Made by a program: the position numbers and the translations under genes. The notes beneath the pieces were generated by a model. It did not search any database and was not told the origin of the DNA. It saw only the letters and a program-made list of their open reading frames with translations. From Acidovorax sp. Leaf160 (lineage in GTDB: Bacteria > Pseudomonadota > Gammaproteobacteria > Burkholderiales > Burkholderiaceae_C), in NCBI RefSeq assembly GCF_001424265.1, contig NZ_LMOV01000024.1, forward strand, positions 124,001 to 188,000: a stretch of 64,000 nucleotides of DNA, written 5' to 3'. Positions 18,188-33,274 of this stretch are shown here, in pieces; position 1 is the first letter of the stretch; every line of letters begins with the position of its first letter.

Positions 18188-19422
18188 CCGTGCTGGTCAG
18201 CCCGGTCTGGCCGCAGCCCGGAGGCAGCGGCCGCGCGCTGCGTGCCTGGGACTGGCTGCAGGAGCTGTCGGCCGGCCATGAGCTGCATGTCTGGACGCCG
18301 CAGGCGCAGGCTGCCACGGCGCCGTGGCCGCCCGGCGTGCAGGGGTGGGCAGGTCCCGGCGACCTCCAGCCGGGCTCGGCCCGGGCGCGCAGGCTGGGGT
18401 GGCTGGTGCCTGCGCTGGGCCTGCACTGGCCCCAGACGATTGCGCACTGGCAGCTGCCCATGCCCCACGCCGCAGGGCTGTCGGCGATGGTCCGGGCCAT
18501 CGGCGACCGGCCCGTGGCGCGGCTGGTCGCCTTCCGGCTCTATTCGCATGGCGTCGCCGCCTGGTTGCGGGAACGGCTACCCGTGGCGCAGGCAGAGATG
18601 GACCTGGACGACTGGGATTCGGCCACCATGGGCAGCACGGCCGGCGCCCTCTGGCGCATGGGTCGCCGGCTGGAGGCCTTGCTGGCATGGCGCGAAAGCC
18701 TGCAGTACCGGCTGCTGGAGCGACGCCTTCCGCAGGGCTACGACACCTGCTGGCTGGCGGCACGGGAGGACCTGGCCGCTTTCCCTGGCGCCAGGCTGCG
18801 CCCCAACCGCCTTCCGGCTCCAGCCCCAGCTCCAGCCCCAGCTCCAGCCACACCTTCAGCCACACCCAGTGCCAGCGCGCCGGCCACCGGCTGCTTCAAC
18901 CTGCTGTTCGTCGGCAGCCTGGACTACGCGCCCAATCAGGAGGCAGCCCTGCTGCTGGCCGAGCAGGTCGCGCCGTTGCTGCACGGGCGGCTGCCCCCAC
19001 CCTGGTCCTTGGCCATTGCTGGCGCCCGGCCCCCTTCGTGGTTGCGCCATCGCCTGGGCGGACCGGGCCATGTGCAGCTGCACGCGGACCTGCCTGACCT
19101 GTCACCCCTCTACGCCGACTGCAGCGTCGCCTTGCTTTCGGTCATGGCCGGCGGCGGCACCAAGTTGAAGACGCTGGAGGCGCTGGCCCACGGCAAGGCC
19201 GTCGTGGCGAGCGCGCATGCCGTGCGCGGCCTGGCGCTCGAGGCCGGCAAGCACTACCTGCCAGCGGAGACGCCGCCGCAGTTCGCGCAAGCGGTGCTCG
19301 ATCTGCACGCCCAGCCCGGGCTGCGCGCGCAACTGGCCCAGGCGGGGCGGGCCTGGTTCGTCGCCGAATCGCGGAGGGCGGACGCTGAGCCCTGCGCCTG
19401 CGGGGGCGGCACCGTTCCCTGA
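18172..19422 (+). CDS. Family 4 glycosyltransferase with Pro-Ala linker
   Basis: A 416-residue GT-B protein. The N-terminal acceptor half (VLVSPVWPQPGGSGRALRAWDWL) is joined to the donor half by an Ala-Pro linker (residues about 216-235) encoded by a 12-bp tandem repeat. The donor half contains LLFVGSLDYAPNQEAALLL and GGGTKLKTLEALAHGKAVVAS, the nucleotide-sugar site of GT4. It is the last gene of the five-gene operon. The C-terminal 20 residues are rich in Cys and Gly and may be frayed by the adjacent short duplications after the stop. Confidence 0.85.
   Translation: MHRPVAVLVSPVWPQPGGSGRALRAWDWLQELSAGHELHVWTPQAQAATAPWPPGVQGWAGPGDLQPGSARARRLGWLVPALGLHWPQTIAHWQLPMPHAAGLSAMVRAIGDRPVARLVAFRLYSHGVAAWLRERLPVAQAEMDLDDWDSATMGSTAGALWRMGRRLEALLAWRESLQYRLLERRLPQGYDTCWLAAREDLAAFPGARLRPNRLPAPAPAPAPAPATPSATPSASAPATGCFNLLFVGSLDYAPNQEAALLLAEQVAPLLHGRLPPPWSLAIAGARPPSWLRHRLGGPGHVQLHADLPDLSPLYADCSVALLSVMAGGGTKLKTLEALAHGKAVVASAHAVRGLALEAGKHYLPAETPPQFAQAVLDLHAQPGLRAQLAQAGRAWFVAESRRADAEPCACGGGTVP
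18817..18864 (+). repeat. 12-bp coding tandem repeat
   Basis: Four units of GCTCCAGCCCCA (two perfect, one with two changes, one degenerate) encode the Ala-Pro linker of the GT4 enzyme. The unit length keeps the reading frame, so copy-number change would only lengthen or shorten the linker. Confidence 0.8.
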
Positions 19423-19446
19423 GCCATTCAGCCATTCAGCCATTCA
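19423..19446. repeat. 8-bp tandem repeat directly after a stop codon
   Basis: Three perfect copies of GCCATTCA follow the TGA of the GT4 gene, and a second small duplication (CCTTGAGG twice) comes right after. The roughly 60-base spacer to the convergent HD-GYP gene consists almost wholly of these duplications. Confidence 0.8.
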
Positions 19447-19481
19447 TGCCTTGAGGCCTTGAGGCCGCGCGCCGATCGGCG

Positions 19482-20639
19482 TCACTCGTCATCGGGGTAT
19501 TTGAGGGTGATGAGGCGGAAGTCCTCCGCCACCTCCACGAAGGCGTCCACCATGTCCGGATCGAAATGGCTGCCGCGGCCGCGCACGATGGTGCTGCAGG
19601 CCTGCTCGTGGGTGTAGGCCGGCTTGTAGACCCGGCGGCTGATGAGGGCGTCGTAGACGTCCGCCACCGCCATCAGCCGGGCCGATACGGGGATGTCGTC
19701 GCCGCGCAGGCCTTCCGGGTAGCCGCTGCCGTCCCACTTCTCCTGATGGCTGTAGGCGATTTCCTTGGACGTGCTGAGGAACGCGACCCGCATGCCCAGC
19801 CGCCGCTCGGCCTTCTCGATGGCCTCGCGCCCGAGCGTGGTGTGCGTCTTCATGACCTCGAATTCCTCGGGCGTCAGCGGCCCGGGCTTGAGCAGGATGC
19901 TGTCGGGAATGCCGATCTTGCCGATGTCGTGCAGCGGGGCCGACTTGTACAGCAGGTCGATGGTGCGGTCGTTCAGCAGGTACTCGAAGCGGGGATGGCG
20001 GCGCAAGCGTTCGGCCAGCACCTTGACGTACAGCTGGGTGCGTCGAATGTGGTTGCCGGTTTCGTTGTCACGCGTTTCGGCGAGCGAGGTCATGGCCATG
20101 ATGGTCACGTCCTGGATGGCCTGCACTTCCAGGGTGCGCAGCGCCACTTCGCGTTCCAGATAGGCGCTTTTGTCCCGCAGGAAGTCGGCCGTGGCCTTCA
20201 GCGCCAGGTGGGTGTGGACCCGCGCCAGCAGGATCGGGGGGCTGATGGGCTTGGTGATGTAGTCCACGGCGCCCAGCGCCAGGCCGGCGCGCTCGTCCTC
20301 CAACTCGGACCTGGCGGTCAGGAAGATGACGGGGATGTCGCGCGTCGCCGCATGCGACTTGAGGCGCCGGCAGACCTCGTGCCCGTCCATGCCGGGCATC
20401 ATGATGTCCAGCAGGATCAGATCGGGCGGCGTGGCTGACTGCGCGATCCGGAGCGCCTTCTCCCCGCTGTTGGCGACCCGCACGTGGTAGCGGTCTGCGA
20501 GCAGATTGCCCATCAGCGTCAGGTTGTCGGGAGTGTCGTCCACCACCAGCACCGTGGCACTGGGCTTGCCGGTGAAGCGATCGCGGGGGTCGTGCGTGTC
20601 CGGCGGATCGCGGGGTTCGGCTGGCAAGGTCGATTCCAT
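19482..20639 (-). CDS. Response regulator with HD-GYP c-di-GMP phosphodiesterase domain (RpfG-like)
   Basis: A 385-residue cytoplasmic protein: receiver domain at about 28-145 with Asp78 (LLDIMMPGMDG), a short coiled linker, and an HD-GYP domain with HDIGKIGIPD (about 250) and HQEKWDGSGYPEGLRG (about 310), which together hold the metal ligands and the GYP motif. All catalytic residues are present, so it should hydrolyse c-di-GMP. It lies 83 bases behind the giant hybrid kinase gene, its probable phosphodonor. The start at 20637-20639 has AGGAC upstream. Confidence 0.94.
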   Translation of the reverse strand: MESTLPAEPRDPPDTHDPRDRFTGKPSATVLVVDDTPDNLTLMGNLLADRYHVRVANSGEKALRIAQSATPPDLILLDIMMPGMDGHEVCRRLKSHAATRDIPVIFLTARSELEDERAGLALGAVDYITKPISPPILLARVHTHLALKATADFLRDKSAYLEREVALRTLEVQAIQDVTIMAMTSLAETRDNETGNHIRRTQLYVKVLAERLRRHPRFEYLLNDRTIDLLYKSAPLHDIGKIGIPDSILLKPGPLTPEEFEVMKTHTTLGREAIEKAERRLGMRVAFLSTSKEIAYSHQEKWDGSGYPEGLRGDDIPVSARLMAVADVYDALISRRVYKPAYTHEQACSTIVRGRGSHFDPDMVDAFVEVAEDFRLITLKYPDDE

Positions 20640-20722
20640 GGTGGCAGGTCCTGCAAGAACGGGATGAAGAAGGGAGGGTCGGTCGATGGTCCGGCGGCGG
20701 ATCGATGCGGCGTGCTGCCCGC

Positions 20723-24805
<4,083 letters not shown>

Positions 24806-25144
24806 CCCAGCCTCCTGCCTGCACGGCAGCGAATGGGTGGGCTACGACGCGGTCGCCTGGCGGAGGGGGCCATCACGGTTACAGGGTCTGGGTGGGATAG
24901 GGACGCGGGGCGACGGGCAAGCCCACCGAAGGCGCGGCGGGCCCCATCCCTGCATCTGAATGCAGTATGTCAAAACGTAACCTCATTCGGTGCCATTTTT
25001 CTCCAACACCGACGAAAGTGCTGTCTGCGTTCCAGCACGCGGGAAGCCTTCCGACACAAAGCCCGGAATTTCGCCCTTACGGTCTAGCACTTTGCATGTC
25101 CAGCGGCTGCGGCGTTGCTGAGGCAGTCCACTTTCCTGCGCTCG
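24806..25144. other. Divergent spacer between the hybrid kinase and MscS genes
   Basis: These 339 bases hold no convincing gene. A perfect inverted repeat TGCAT-CTGA-ATGCA lies at 24951-24964. The stretch 24965-25090 is less GC-rich than the surroundings and probably contains the promoters, but I cannot identify clear boxes. Confidence 0.5.
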
Positions 25145-26230
25145 ATGCTCGACTCCCTGCACCTCTCACCCTGGGCCACCACGGCCATCGCGGCGCTGGC
25201 TGCCGTTTTTGCCGCGGCCATCGGCCACCGCATCGCCGCGCTGCTGGCGCTGCGCGCCACGCGCCCGGCTCCGCTGCTGCACGCGGTGGTACAGGCCTGC
25301 GTGCCGGTGATGCGCGTGTTGCTGCCGCTGGTGGCCTTGCAGATGGTGTGGCAGGCGGCCAGCGACGAGCAGCGCTACATCGCCAGCGTGCGGCACCTGA
25401 ACGGACTGCTGGTGATCGCCTGCGGCACCTGGCTGCTGATGCGCGGCATACGCGGGCTGGCGAACGGCATCATCGCGCGCCACCCGGCAGACGTGGAGGA
25501 CAACCTGCAGGCCCGGCGCATCGCGACGCAGGCCCGGGTGCTGTCGCGCACCGCCATGTCGGGCGTGTTCATGGCCGGGCTGGCGATGATGCTGATGACC
25601 TTCCCGGGCGCGCGCCAGGTGGGCGCCAGCCTGCTGGCGTCGGCCGGCGTGGTCGGCCTGGTGGCGGGCATCGCGGCGCGGCCCGTGTTCAGCAACATGA
25701 TCGCCGGGCTGCAGATCGCGCTGGCGCAGCCGATCCGGATCGACGACGTGCTGATCATCGAAGGCGAATGGGGCCGCGTGGAGGAGATCACCGGCACCTA
25801 CGTGGTGCTGCGCATCTGGGACGAACGGCGGCTGATCATTCCGCTGCAGTGGTTCATCGAGAACCCGTTCCAGAACTGGACGCGCAACAGCTCCGAGATT
25901 CTGGGCACGGTGTTCCTCTACGCCGATTACCGCCTGCCGCTGGAGCCGCTGCGTGCCGAGCTCGACCGGGTGCTGGAGACGGCGCCCGAATGGGACCGCC
26001 GCGTGAAGGTGCTGCAGCTGACCGATGTGACCGAGCGCACGATCCAGATCCGGGTGCTGGTGTCGGCGCGGTCATCGGGCCTGGCGTTCGACCTGCGCTG
26101 CCGGGTGCGGGAAGCCCTGGTCACCTTCATTCAGCGCGACTATCCGGAGTGCCTGCCCCAGGTGCGCATGCCCGCCACGGCGGAATCCGGGCAGGAGCCC
26201 CTGCGGGGTGGCGTCAGTTCGATGTTGTGA
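25145..26230 (+). CDS. MscS-family mechanosensitive ion channel
   Basis: A 361-residue inner-membrane protein with about five hydrophobic helices (residues 8-35, 48-70, 85-105, 130-155, 160-185). The pore-lining helix and beta domain follow the MscS pattern: GVVGLVAGIAARPVFSNMIAGLQIALAQPIRIDDVL (about 170-205, quoted in parts) and the WGRVEEITGTYVVLRIWD beta segment. It protects against hypo-osmotic shock. The ATG at 25145 is used; a TTG ten codons upstream is an alternative. There is no operon partner; the spacer beyond holds a hairpin repeat. Confidence 0.92.
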   Translation: MLDSLHLSPWATTAIAALAAVFAAAIGHRIAALLALRATRPAPLLHAVVQACVPVMRVLLPLVALQMVWQAASDEQRYIASVRHLNGLLVIACGTWLLMRGIRGLANGIIARHPADVEDNLQARRIATQARVLSRTAMSGVFMAGLAMMLMTFPGARQVGASLLASAGVVGLVAGIAARPVFSNMIAGLQIALAQPIRIDDVLIIEGEWGRVEEITGTYVVLRIWDERRLIIPLQWFIENPFQNWTRNSSEILGTVFLYADYRLPLEPLRAELDRVLETAPEWDRRVKVLQLTDVTERTIQIRVLVSARSSGLAFDLRCRVREALVTFIQRDYPECLPQVRMPATAESGQEPLRGGVSSML

Positions 26231-26269
26231 TGGCGTGGAACGCGGCAAATTTTAGAGCCAAATAACCCT

Positions 26270-26316
26270 CAAGCGCCCGTCATTCAATGATAGTTTGCTA
26301 TATAAATAATAGCAAA
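26270..26316. repeat. Dispersed GCGC...TTTGCTAT/ATAGCAAA repeat
   Basis: CAAGCGCCCGTCATTC followed by TTTGCTAT (26294-26301), a seven-base loop and ATAGCAAA (26309-26316), a perfect eight-base stem. It lies between the 3' ends of the convergent MscS and EAL genes and could also terminate both weakly. Confidence 0.75.
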
Positions 26317-26341
26317 ATGCTCCGCCACACCGGCCCGGAGC

Positions 26342-26374
26342 GGCCACCTCAAGGCCATCTCAAGGCCACCTCAA
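26342..26374. repeat. 11-bp tandem repeat spanning a stop codon
   Basis: Three units of GGCCACCTCAA (the second with one change) run across the end of the minus-strand EAL gene; the stop codon at 26371-26373 lies inside the third unit. Confidence 0.85.
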
Positions 26375-27156
26375 GGCCAGCGGATGGCCGGCAGCGCCTC
26401 GACCTCGGGCTTGGCGAACAGGTAGCCCTGGAAGAGGTAGGTACCCCGCGCCCGCAGCCACTCCATTTCGGCGACGGTTTCCACGCCCTCGGCCAGTGCT
26501 TGTATGCCCAGCGATTCGCACAGACCGAGTACGGACTGCACGATGACCTGGCGCACCGGGTCGCTGTCCACACCGCGCACCAGCCCCATGTCGATCTTGA
26601 TCATGTCGGGCTGGAAGTCGGCCAGCAGGCTCAGCCCGGCATAGCCTGCGCCGAAGTCGTCGATGGCTGTGTGGAAGCCTTGCCGGTGGTAGGACTGAAG
26701 AATAAGTTTCAAATGGGCTATGTCGCCCACGTTCTCCTGCTCGGCCACTTCGAAGGCGATGCGCTCGATCGGAAACCCGTATTGCTCGGCGGCTATGAGC
26801 GTGGCGCGGATGCAGGTCTCGGGCTGGTAGACCGCGTTGGGCAGAAAATTGATGTTGAGCAGCCCCTGCATGCCCAGCTGGCTGGCCAGCTGCACCGCCT
26901 TCACCCGGCAGGATTGGTCGAAGGCATAACGGTTTTCCGGCGTCACGCGCTGGAGCACGCTGTACGCGCCGCTGCCGTCGGTCCCGCGCACCAGCGCTTC
27001 GTGCGCAACCACCTTGCGCTCGCGCACGTCCACGATCGGCTGGAAGGCCATCGTGAAATCGAAGTCCAGGGGTGGCGCGTCGCGGCACAAACCACAGGGG
27101 GGCGGAGAAATCTGCGTCAGCGGAGACGCACGTCGGAGGGGCTGGGCAGCTGACAT
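26371..27156 (-). CDS. EAL-domain c-di-GMP phosphodiesterase
   Basis: A 261-residue cytoplasmic protein that is almost entirely one EAL domain. It has EALVRG at residues 53-58, NINFLPNAV (Asn ligand), FEVAEQE, DDFGAGYAGLSLL, KIDMGLVRG and EGVET, so the metal ligands and catalytic residues appear intact and c-di-GMP hydrolysis is expected. The N-terminal 30 residues are proline-rich and contain a CGLC pair, perhaps a metal or redox site. The ATG at 27156 was chosen at the start of the conserved part; an upstream extension would run towards dnaG. It is divergent from dnaG by 83 bases. Confidence 0.9.
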   Translation of the reverse strand: MSAAQPLRRASPLTQISPPPCGLCRDAPPLDFDFTMAFQPIVDVRERKVVAHEALVRGTDGSGAYSVLQRVTPENRYAFDQSCRVKAVQLASQLGMQGLLNINFLPNAVYQPETCIRATLIAAEQYGFPIERIAFEVAEQENVGDIAHLKLILQSYHRQGFHTAIDDFGAGYAGLSLLADFQPDMIKIDMGLVRGVDSDPVRQVIVQSVLGLCESLGIQALAEGVETVAEMEWLRARGTYLFQGYLFAKPEVEALPAIRWP

Positions 27157-27239
27157 GTCGCAAAGGGTAACAGCAGTGCAGTGCCCCTTGCTTGCAGGAG
27201 AACACCGCGTGTTGCGGGCCCATCGGTGAAAATCGCCGG

Positions 27240-29243
27240 GTGTCCATCCCCCAGTCATTCATCCAGGAGCTGCTTTCGCGCGTTGACGTGGTCGACGTGG
27301 TGGGCCGCTACGTGCAGCTCAAGAAGGCCGGCGCGAACTTCATGGGGCTGTGCCCCTTTCACGGCGAGAAGTCGCCCTCCTTCAGCGTCAGCCCGTCCAA
27401 GCAGTTCTTTCATTGCTTCGGCTGTGGCAAGAACGGGAATGCCATCGGCTTTCTGATGGACCACGCGGGCATGGGCTTCGTCGAGGCCGTACACGATCTG
27501 GCCCAGCAGACCGGCCTGCAGGTCCCCGACGACAACGTCTCGCCGCAGGACCGCGAGCGCGCCGCGGCTCAGCGCCAGAAGCAGGTCACGCTGACCGACG
27601 TGCTGGAGAAGGCCGGCGAGTCGTGGCGACGCCACCTGCGCGATTCACCCCGCGCCATCCAGTACTTCAAGGGCCGGGGCGTATCGGGCTCCGTGGCCAA
27701 GCGCTACGGCCTGGGCTACGCGCCCGAAGGCTGGCGCGGGCTGGCCAGCGTGTTTGCGCAGTACGACGATCCGCTGCTGGAAGAAAGCGGCCTCGTGATC
27801 GTCAGCGAGGACGACGGCGGCAAGCGCTACGACCGGTTCCGCGACCGGGTGATGTTCCCGATCCGCAACGTCAAGGGCGAGTGCATCGGCTACGGCGGCC
27901 GGGTGCTGGGCGACGACAAGCCCAAATACCTGAATTCGCCCGAGACCCCGGTGTTTCACAAAGGCCGCGAGCTTTACGGCCTGTACGAAGCGCGCACGGC
28001 CATCCGCGAACACGGCTTCGCCCTGGTGACCGAAGGCTACATGGACGTGGTGGCGCTCGCGCAACTGGGGTTCCCCAATGCCGTGGCCACGCTGGGCACG
28101 GCCTGCACGGCCGACCATGTGCACAAGCTCTTTCGCTTCACCGACACGGTGGTGTTCAGCTTCGACGGCGACGCGGCAGGCCGGCGCGCCGCGCGCAAGG
28201 CGCTGGACGGCGCCCTCCCCTACGCCAGCGACACGCGCAGCGTGAAGTTCCTCTTCCTGCCGGCCGAGCACGATCCCGACAGCTTCATCCGCACGCACGG
28301 CACCGAGGCCTTCGCCCGCCATGTGGGCGACGCCATGCCGCTCAGCCGCTTCCTGGTGGAGGCCGCCCGCGAGGGCTGCGACCTGGGCACGGCCGAGGGC
28401 CGGGCGCGCATGCTGAGCCATGCGCGGCCGCTGTGGTCCGCGCTGCCCGATGGTGCGCTGCGCCGCCAGCTGCTGGGCGAGCTGGGCGAGCTGGGCCAGC
28501 TGGATGCCAAGGACCTGGCCGAGCTCTGGCAGCAAGCCGGCGCGCAGGACGCCGCCCGTGCGCCCAGCCGCAACGCCGCCCGCCCGCCGGCCGAAGAGCA
28601 CAACCCCTATGCCGACGAGCCGCCCTGGGGTCAGGGCGCGGCCGACGATGCCGGCTGGCAGCCCGCTGGCGAACCAGGCGGCGGCACGGCCTACCCCCGC
28701 AAGTCCTCCAGCCCCCGATCGAACGGCGACTGGAAAAAGGGCGACTGGAAGAGCAAATGGAAAAAGGACGAGCGGCCCGCGCAGCCGCCCCTGCCGCGCA
28801 CGCCCCAGGCCAGCCGCGTGGACCATGCGGCGCGCCTGCTGCTCTCGCACATGGAATTCCTGGAGCGGCTGTCGCACGACGACCATGCCACCCTGTGCGC
28901 GCAGCCCGCGCCCCACGGCCCGCTCTTCACCTGGCTGGAAGGCCAGTTGCATGAGCACGGCCCGCAGCCCTGGGCCGTGCTGCGCGAGGCGCTGCGCGGC
29001 CATGCCTGCGCGGCCACGGCCGAGCGGGTGATGACCGGCTCGCATGCCCAGACCGAGGGCGACGAAGCCGAATTGCTGGGAGAACTGCGCGGCCTGCTCG
29101 ACCGCATGCTGGTCGAGGAACTCATGCGCGAACAGAAGGAATTGATCCTGCGCGTGACGCGCGAACCCGAGGCCCTGGCGCGCTACCAGGAGCTGGAGCA
29201 GCGCATCAAGCACTTGCGCGGGATCGCGGCGCGGGCGGCCTGA
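27240..29243 (+). CDS. dnaG: DNA primase DnaG
   Basis: A 667-residue replication primase. The CHC2 zinc-binding domain spans residues 38-65 (CPFHGEK...HCFGCG). The RNA-polymerase/TOPRIM core carries EGYMDV (about 265) and FSFDGDAAGRRA (about 310). After a charged, low-complexity linker (about 455-540, with repeated KKGDWK and SKWKK), the C-terminal 130 residues form the DnaB-binding region. I used the GTG at 27240, which gives the usual short N-terminus before FIQELL; an upstream TTG would add 16 residues. rpoD follows after 409 bases. rpsU, the usual upstream partner, is absent. Confidence 0.96.
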   Translation: MSIPQSFIQELLSRVDVVDVVGRYVQLKKAGANFMGLCPFHGEKSPSFSVSPSKQFFHCFGCGKNGNAIGFLMDHAGMGFVEAVHDLAQQTGLQVPDDNVSPQDRERAAAQRQKQVTLTDVLEKAGESWRRHLRDSPRAIQYFKGRGVSGSVAKRYGLGYAPEGWRGLASVFAQYDDPLLEESGLVIVSEDDGGKRYDRFRDRVMFPIRNVKGECIGYGGRVLGDDKPKYLNSPETPVFHKGRELYGLYEARTAIREHGFALVTEGYMDVVALAQLGFPNAVATLGTACTADHVHKLFRFTDTVVFSFDGDAAGRRAARKALDGALPYASDTRSVKFLFLPAEHDPDSFIRTHGTEAFARHVGDAMPLSRFLVEAAREGCDLGTAEGRARMLSHARPLWSALPDGALRRQLLGELGELGQLDAKDLAELWQQAGAQDAARAPSRNAARPPAEEHNPYADEPPWGQGAADDAGWQPAGEPGGGTAYPRKSSSPRSNGDWKKGDWKSKWKKDERPAQPPLPRTPQASRVDHAARLLLSHMEFLERLSHDDHATLCAQPAPHGPLFTWLEGQLHEHGPQPWAVLREALRGHACAATAERVMTGSHAQTEGDEAELLGELRGLLDRMLVEELMREQKELILRVTREPEALARYQELEQRIKHLRGIAARAA

Positions 29244-29652
29244 CCCCGAGCGCCCGCCCAGGGCACCCGGCACTGTCCGCGGGGCGCGCCGCGGGACGAA
29301 CCCTCTGTTTGCCACCGCGCGACATGGGCCGCACCGTGATGGCTCTTGACATCAGCCCTTGAATTCTGGCATGCCGGTATAATGTACGGTTTACCGGCAA
29401 GAGCGACAGCAGCACCTCCGGCCCCGGGGCAACCGTGACGACCGCGCACAACCGCCCCAACTGCCGCAAGGACTGCACACCAAATGTTCGCCCAGACATC
29501 TTGCCTTTTGAGGACCTGACACCTATTTCAGTCAACTGAAAGGGTTCATGGCTTCTCGAGCCGCACAGGCTGCGAGCCTGTGCCGTGCCACCCGCGCCGG
29601 GAACCGTGGCGCTTGCGTTTCTTTCTGTCCGTCTTTGATCCTGAGGTTGCCC
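29244..29652 (+). other. dnaG-rpoD spacer: rpoD promoter and long leader
   Basis: This 409-base spacer holds a strong -10 box within an inverted repeat (29372-29399) and then about 260 bases of untranslated leader. In the leader an in-frame ATG at 29548, preceded by GAAAGGG, could start a 35-residue N-terminal extension of RpoD. GCACAGGCTGCGAGCCTGTGC at about 29565-29585 forms a perfect stem-loop just inside that segment. Confidence 0.6.
29372..29399 (+). promoter_or_regulatory. rpoD: rpoD promoter -10 box within an inverted repeat
   Basis: A perfect TATAAT (29378-29383) lies within TGCCGGTA (29372-29379) and TACCGGCA (29392-29399), an exact eight-base inverted repeat with a 12-base centre. 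No good -35 box stands 16-18 bases upstream: TTGAAT at 29359 is too close (13) and TTGACA at 29346 too far (26). A factor binding the inverted repeat would compete with polymerase. Confidence 0.55.
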
Positions 29653-32040
<2,388 letters not shown>

Positions 32041-32060
32041 TCTTTTCCGGCGCAACAGGC

Positions 32061-32096
32061 AGGCGCCCCTCCCGGCCACGGGAGGGGCGCCTTTTT
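32061..32096 (+). terminator. rpoD intrinsic terminator
   Basis: A perfect 14-base stem (32061-32074 with 32079-32092, GC-rich, loop GCCA) is followed by a short T run to 32096. It begins 21 bases after the rpoD stop. Confidence 0.9.
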
Positions 32097-32160
32097 CATG
32101 CGCGTTGGCTGCCGCCGGCCGGCCGGGCCGGATGCCCGGCACACGCCGCCTGTGACCTCC

Positions 32161-33207
32161 TCAGGCGGCCGCCACCACCGACACGCCGTGCGGCGCCAGT
32201 TCCAGGCTCACCGGCGCGCCCACGCTCAAGGGCTGCGACACCTCGGGCGATACCACGAAGATCTCGCCGAGCGCGGTGCTCAGGGTGTACTCCATCACGT
32301 TGCCCAGGTAGGTGCGCTTGGTCAGGCGCGCCGCGAGTCCTTCGGTGCCCGCAGGACGAATGCGCCACGCCTCGGGGCGCACGGCGATCTTGACCGGGCC
32401 GGCGGCCATCCCGTCCGCGGTGCGCACCCGCAACGGCGGCAGGCTCGCATGGCCGTCGCCGGTACAGGTGCCGTCGAACAGCATCGCCTCGCCCATGAAG
32501 CCCGCCACGAATTCGGAACACGGGGACTCGTACAGCTGGGCGGGCGTGCCGCGCTGGGCGATGACGCCCTGGTTCATCACGATGATCTGGTCGCTCACCG
32601 CCAGCGCCTCGCTCTGGTCGTGGGTGACGTAGGCCACGGTGAGTTTCAGGCGCTGCTGCAGCGCCCGGATCTCCTCGCGCATCGCGCGGCGCAGGCGCGC
32701 GTCCAGGTTGGACAGTGGTTCGTCGAACAGCAGCACCGCCGGCTCCAACGCCAGAGCACGCGCCAGCGCGACCCGCTGCTGCTGGCCGCCCGAGAGTTCA
32801 CTGGGCATGCGCGTGTTCAGACCGTGCAGGCCCACCGTGTCGATCATCGCGGCCGCCTTGGCGGTCGCCTCGCGCGCAGGCATGCCCGACATGCGCAGCC
32901 CGTAGGCGACGTTGTCGATCACGGTCATGTGCGGGAACAGCGCGTAGCTCTGGAACACCAGGCTCACGTTGCGCTGGGCAGGGCCGAGCCGCGTGACGTC
33001 CCGGCCGTCGATCCAAATCTCGCCCGCGCTGGGGGTTTCCAGCCCGGCGATCATGCGCAGCGTGGTGGTCTTGCCGCAGCCCGAGGGGCCCAGGATGGTG
33101 GTCAGGGTGCCGCGCGGTACCGTGAAGCTGATGCGGTCCACGACCGTCGGCGAGGAGGCCGACGTGCCGTAGCGCTTGGAGACGTTGCGGAATTCGATGC
33201 CGTTCAT
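32161..33207 (-). CDS. ABC importer ATP-binding subunit (FbpC/AfuC type)
   Basis: A 348-residue ATPase: Walker A GPSGCGKTT (about 39-47), Q-loop VFQSYALFPHM, signature LSGGQQQR (about 136), Walker B LLFDEPLSNLD (about 156), switch His in VTHDQ, and a C-terminal TOBE-like domain (about 245-348). It powers the permease at 33275-35491 and is the last gene of the five-gene operon. The family serves ferric iron, hexose phosphates, phosphonates or phosphoglycerates; the sequence alone does not decide among them. Confidence 0.93.
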   Translation of the reverse strand: MNGIEFRNVSKRYGTSASSPTVVDRISFTVPRGTLTTILGPSGCGKTTTLRMIAGLETPSAGEIWIDGRDVTRLGPAQRNVSLVFQSYALFPHMTVIDNVAYGLRMSGMPAREATAKAAAMIDTVGLHGLNTRMPSELSGGQQQRVALARALALEPAVLLFDEPLSNLDARLRRAMREEIRALQQRLKLTVAYVTHDQSEALAVSDQIIVMNQGVIAQRGTPAQLYESPCSEFVAGFMGEAMLFDGTCTGDGHASLPPLRVRTADGMAAGPVKIAVRPEAWRIRPAGTEGLAARLTKRTYLGNVMEYTLSTALGEIFVVSPEVSQPLSVGAPVSLELAPHGVSVVAAA

Positions 33208-33274
33208 GGGGACTCCTGGAGGTGTTCGGGTTGGGGCGCCGGGCCTGCGCGGCGTGCGGGGTAGAAAGCCGGCG

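Noticed and set aside
13517-19422. Glycosyltransferase cluster as a standard O-antigen locus
   Set aside because: It lacks wzx/wzy/wzz, ligase and sugar-nucleotide genes.
27645-29315. A 556-codon minus-strand frame opposite dnaG
   Set aside because: It is a shadow of dnaG with biased composition and no motifs.
29346-29351. Perfect TTGACA as the -35 box of rpoD
   Set aside because: It is 26 bases from TATAAT, and no acceptable -10 box lies 16-18 bases after it.
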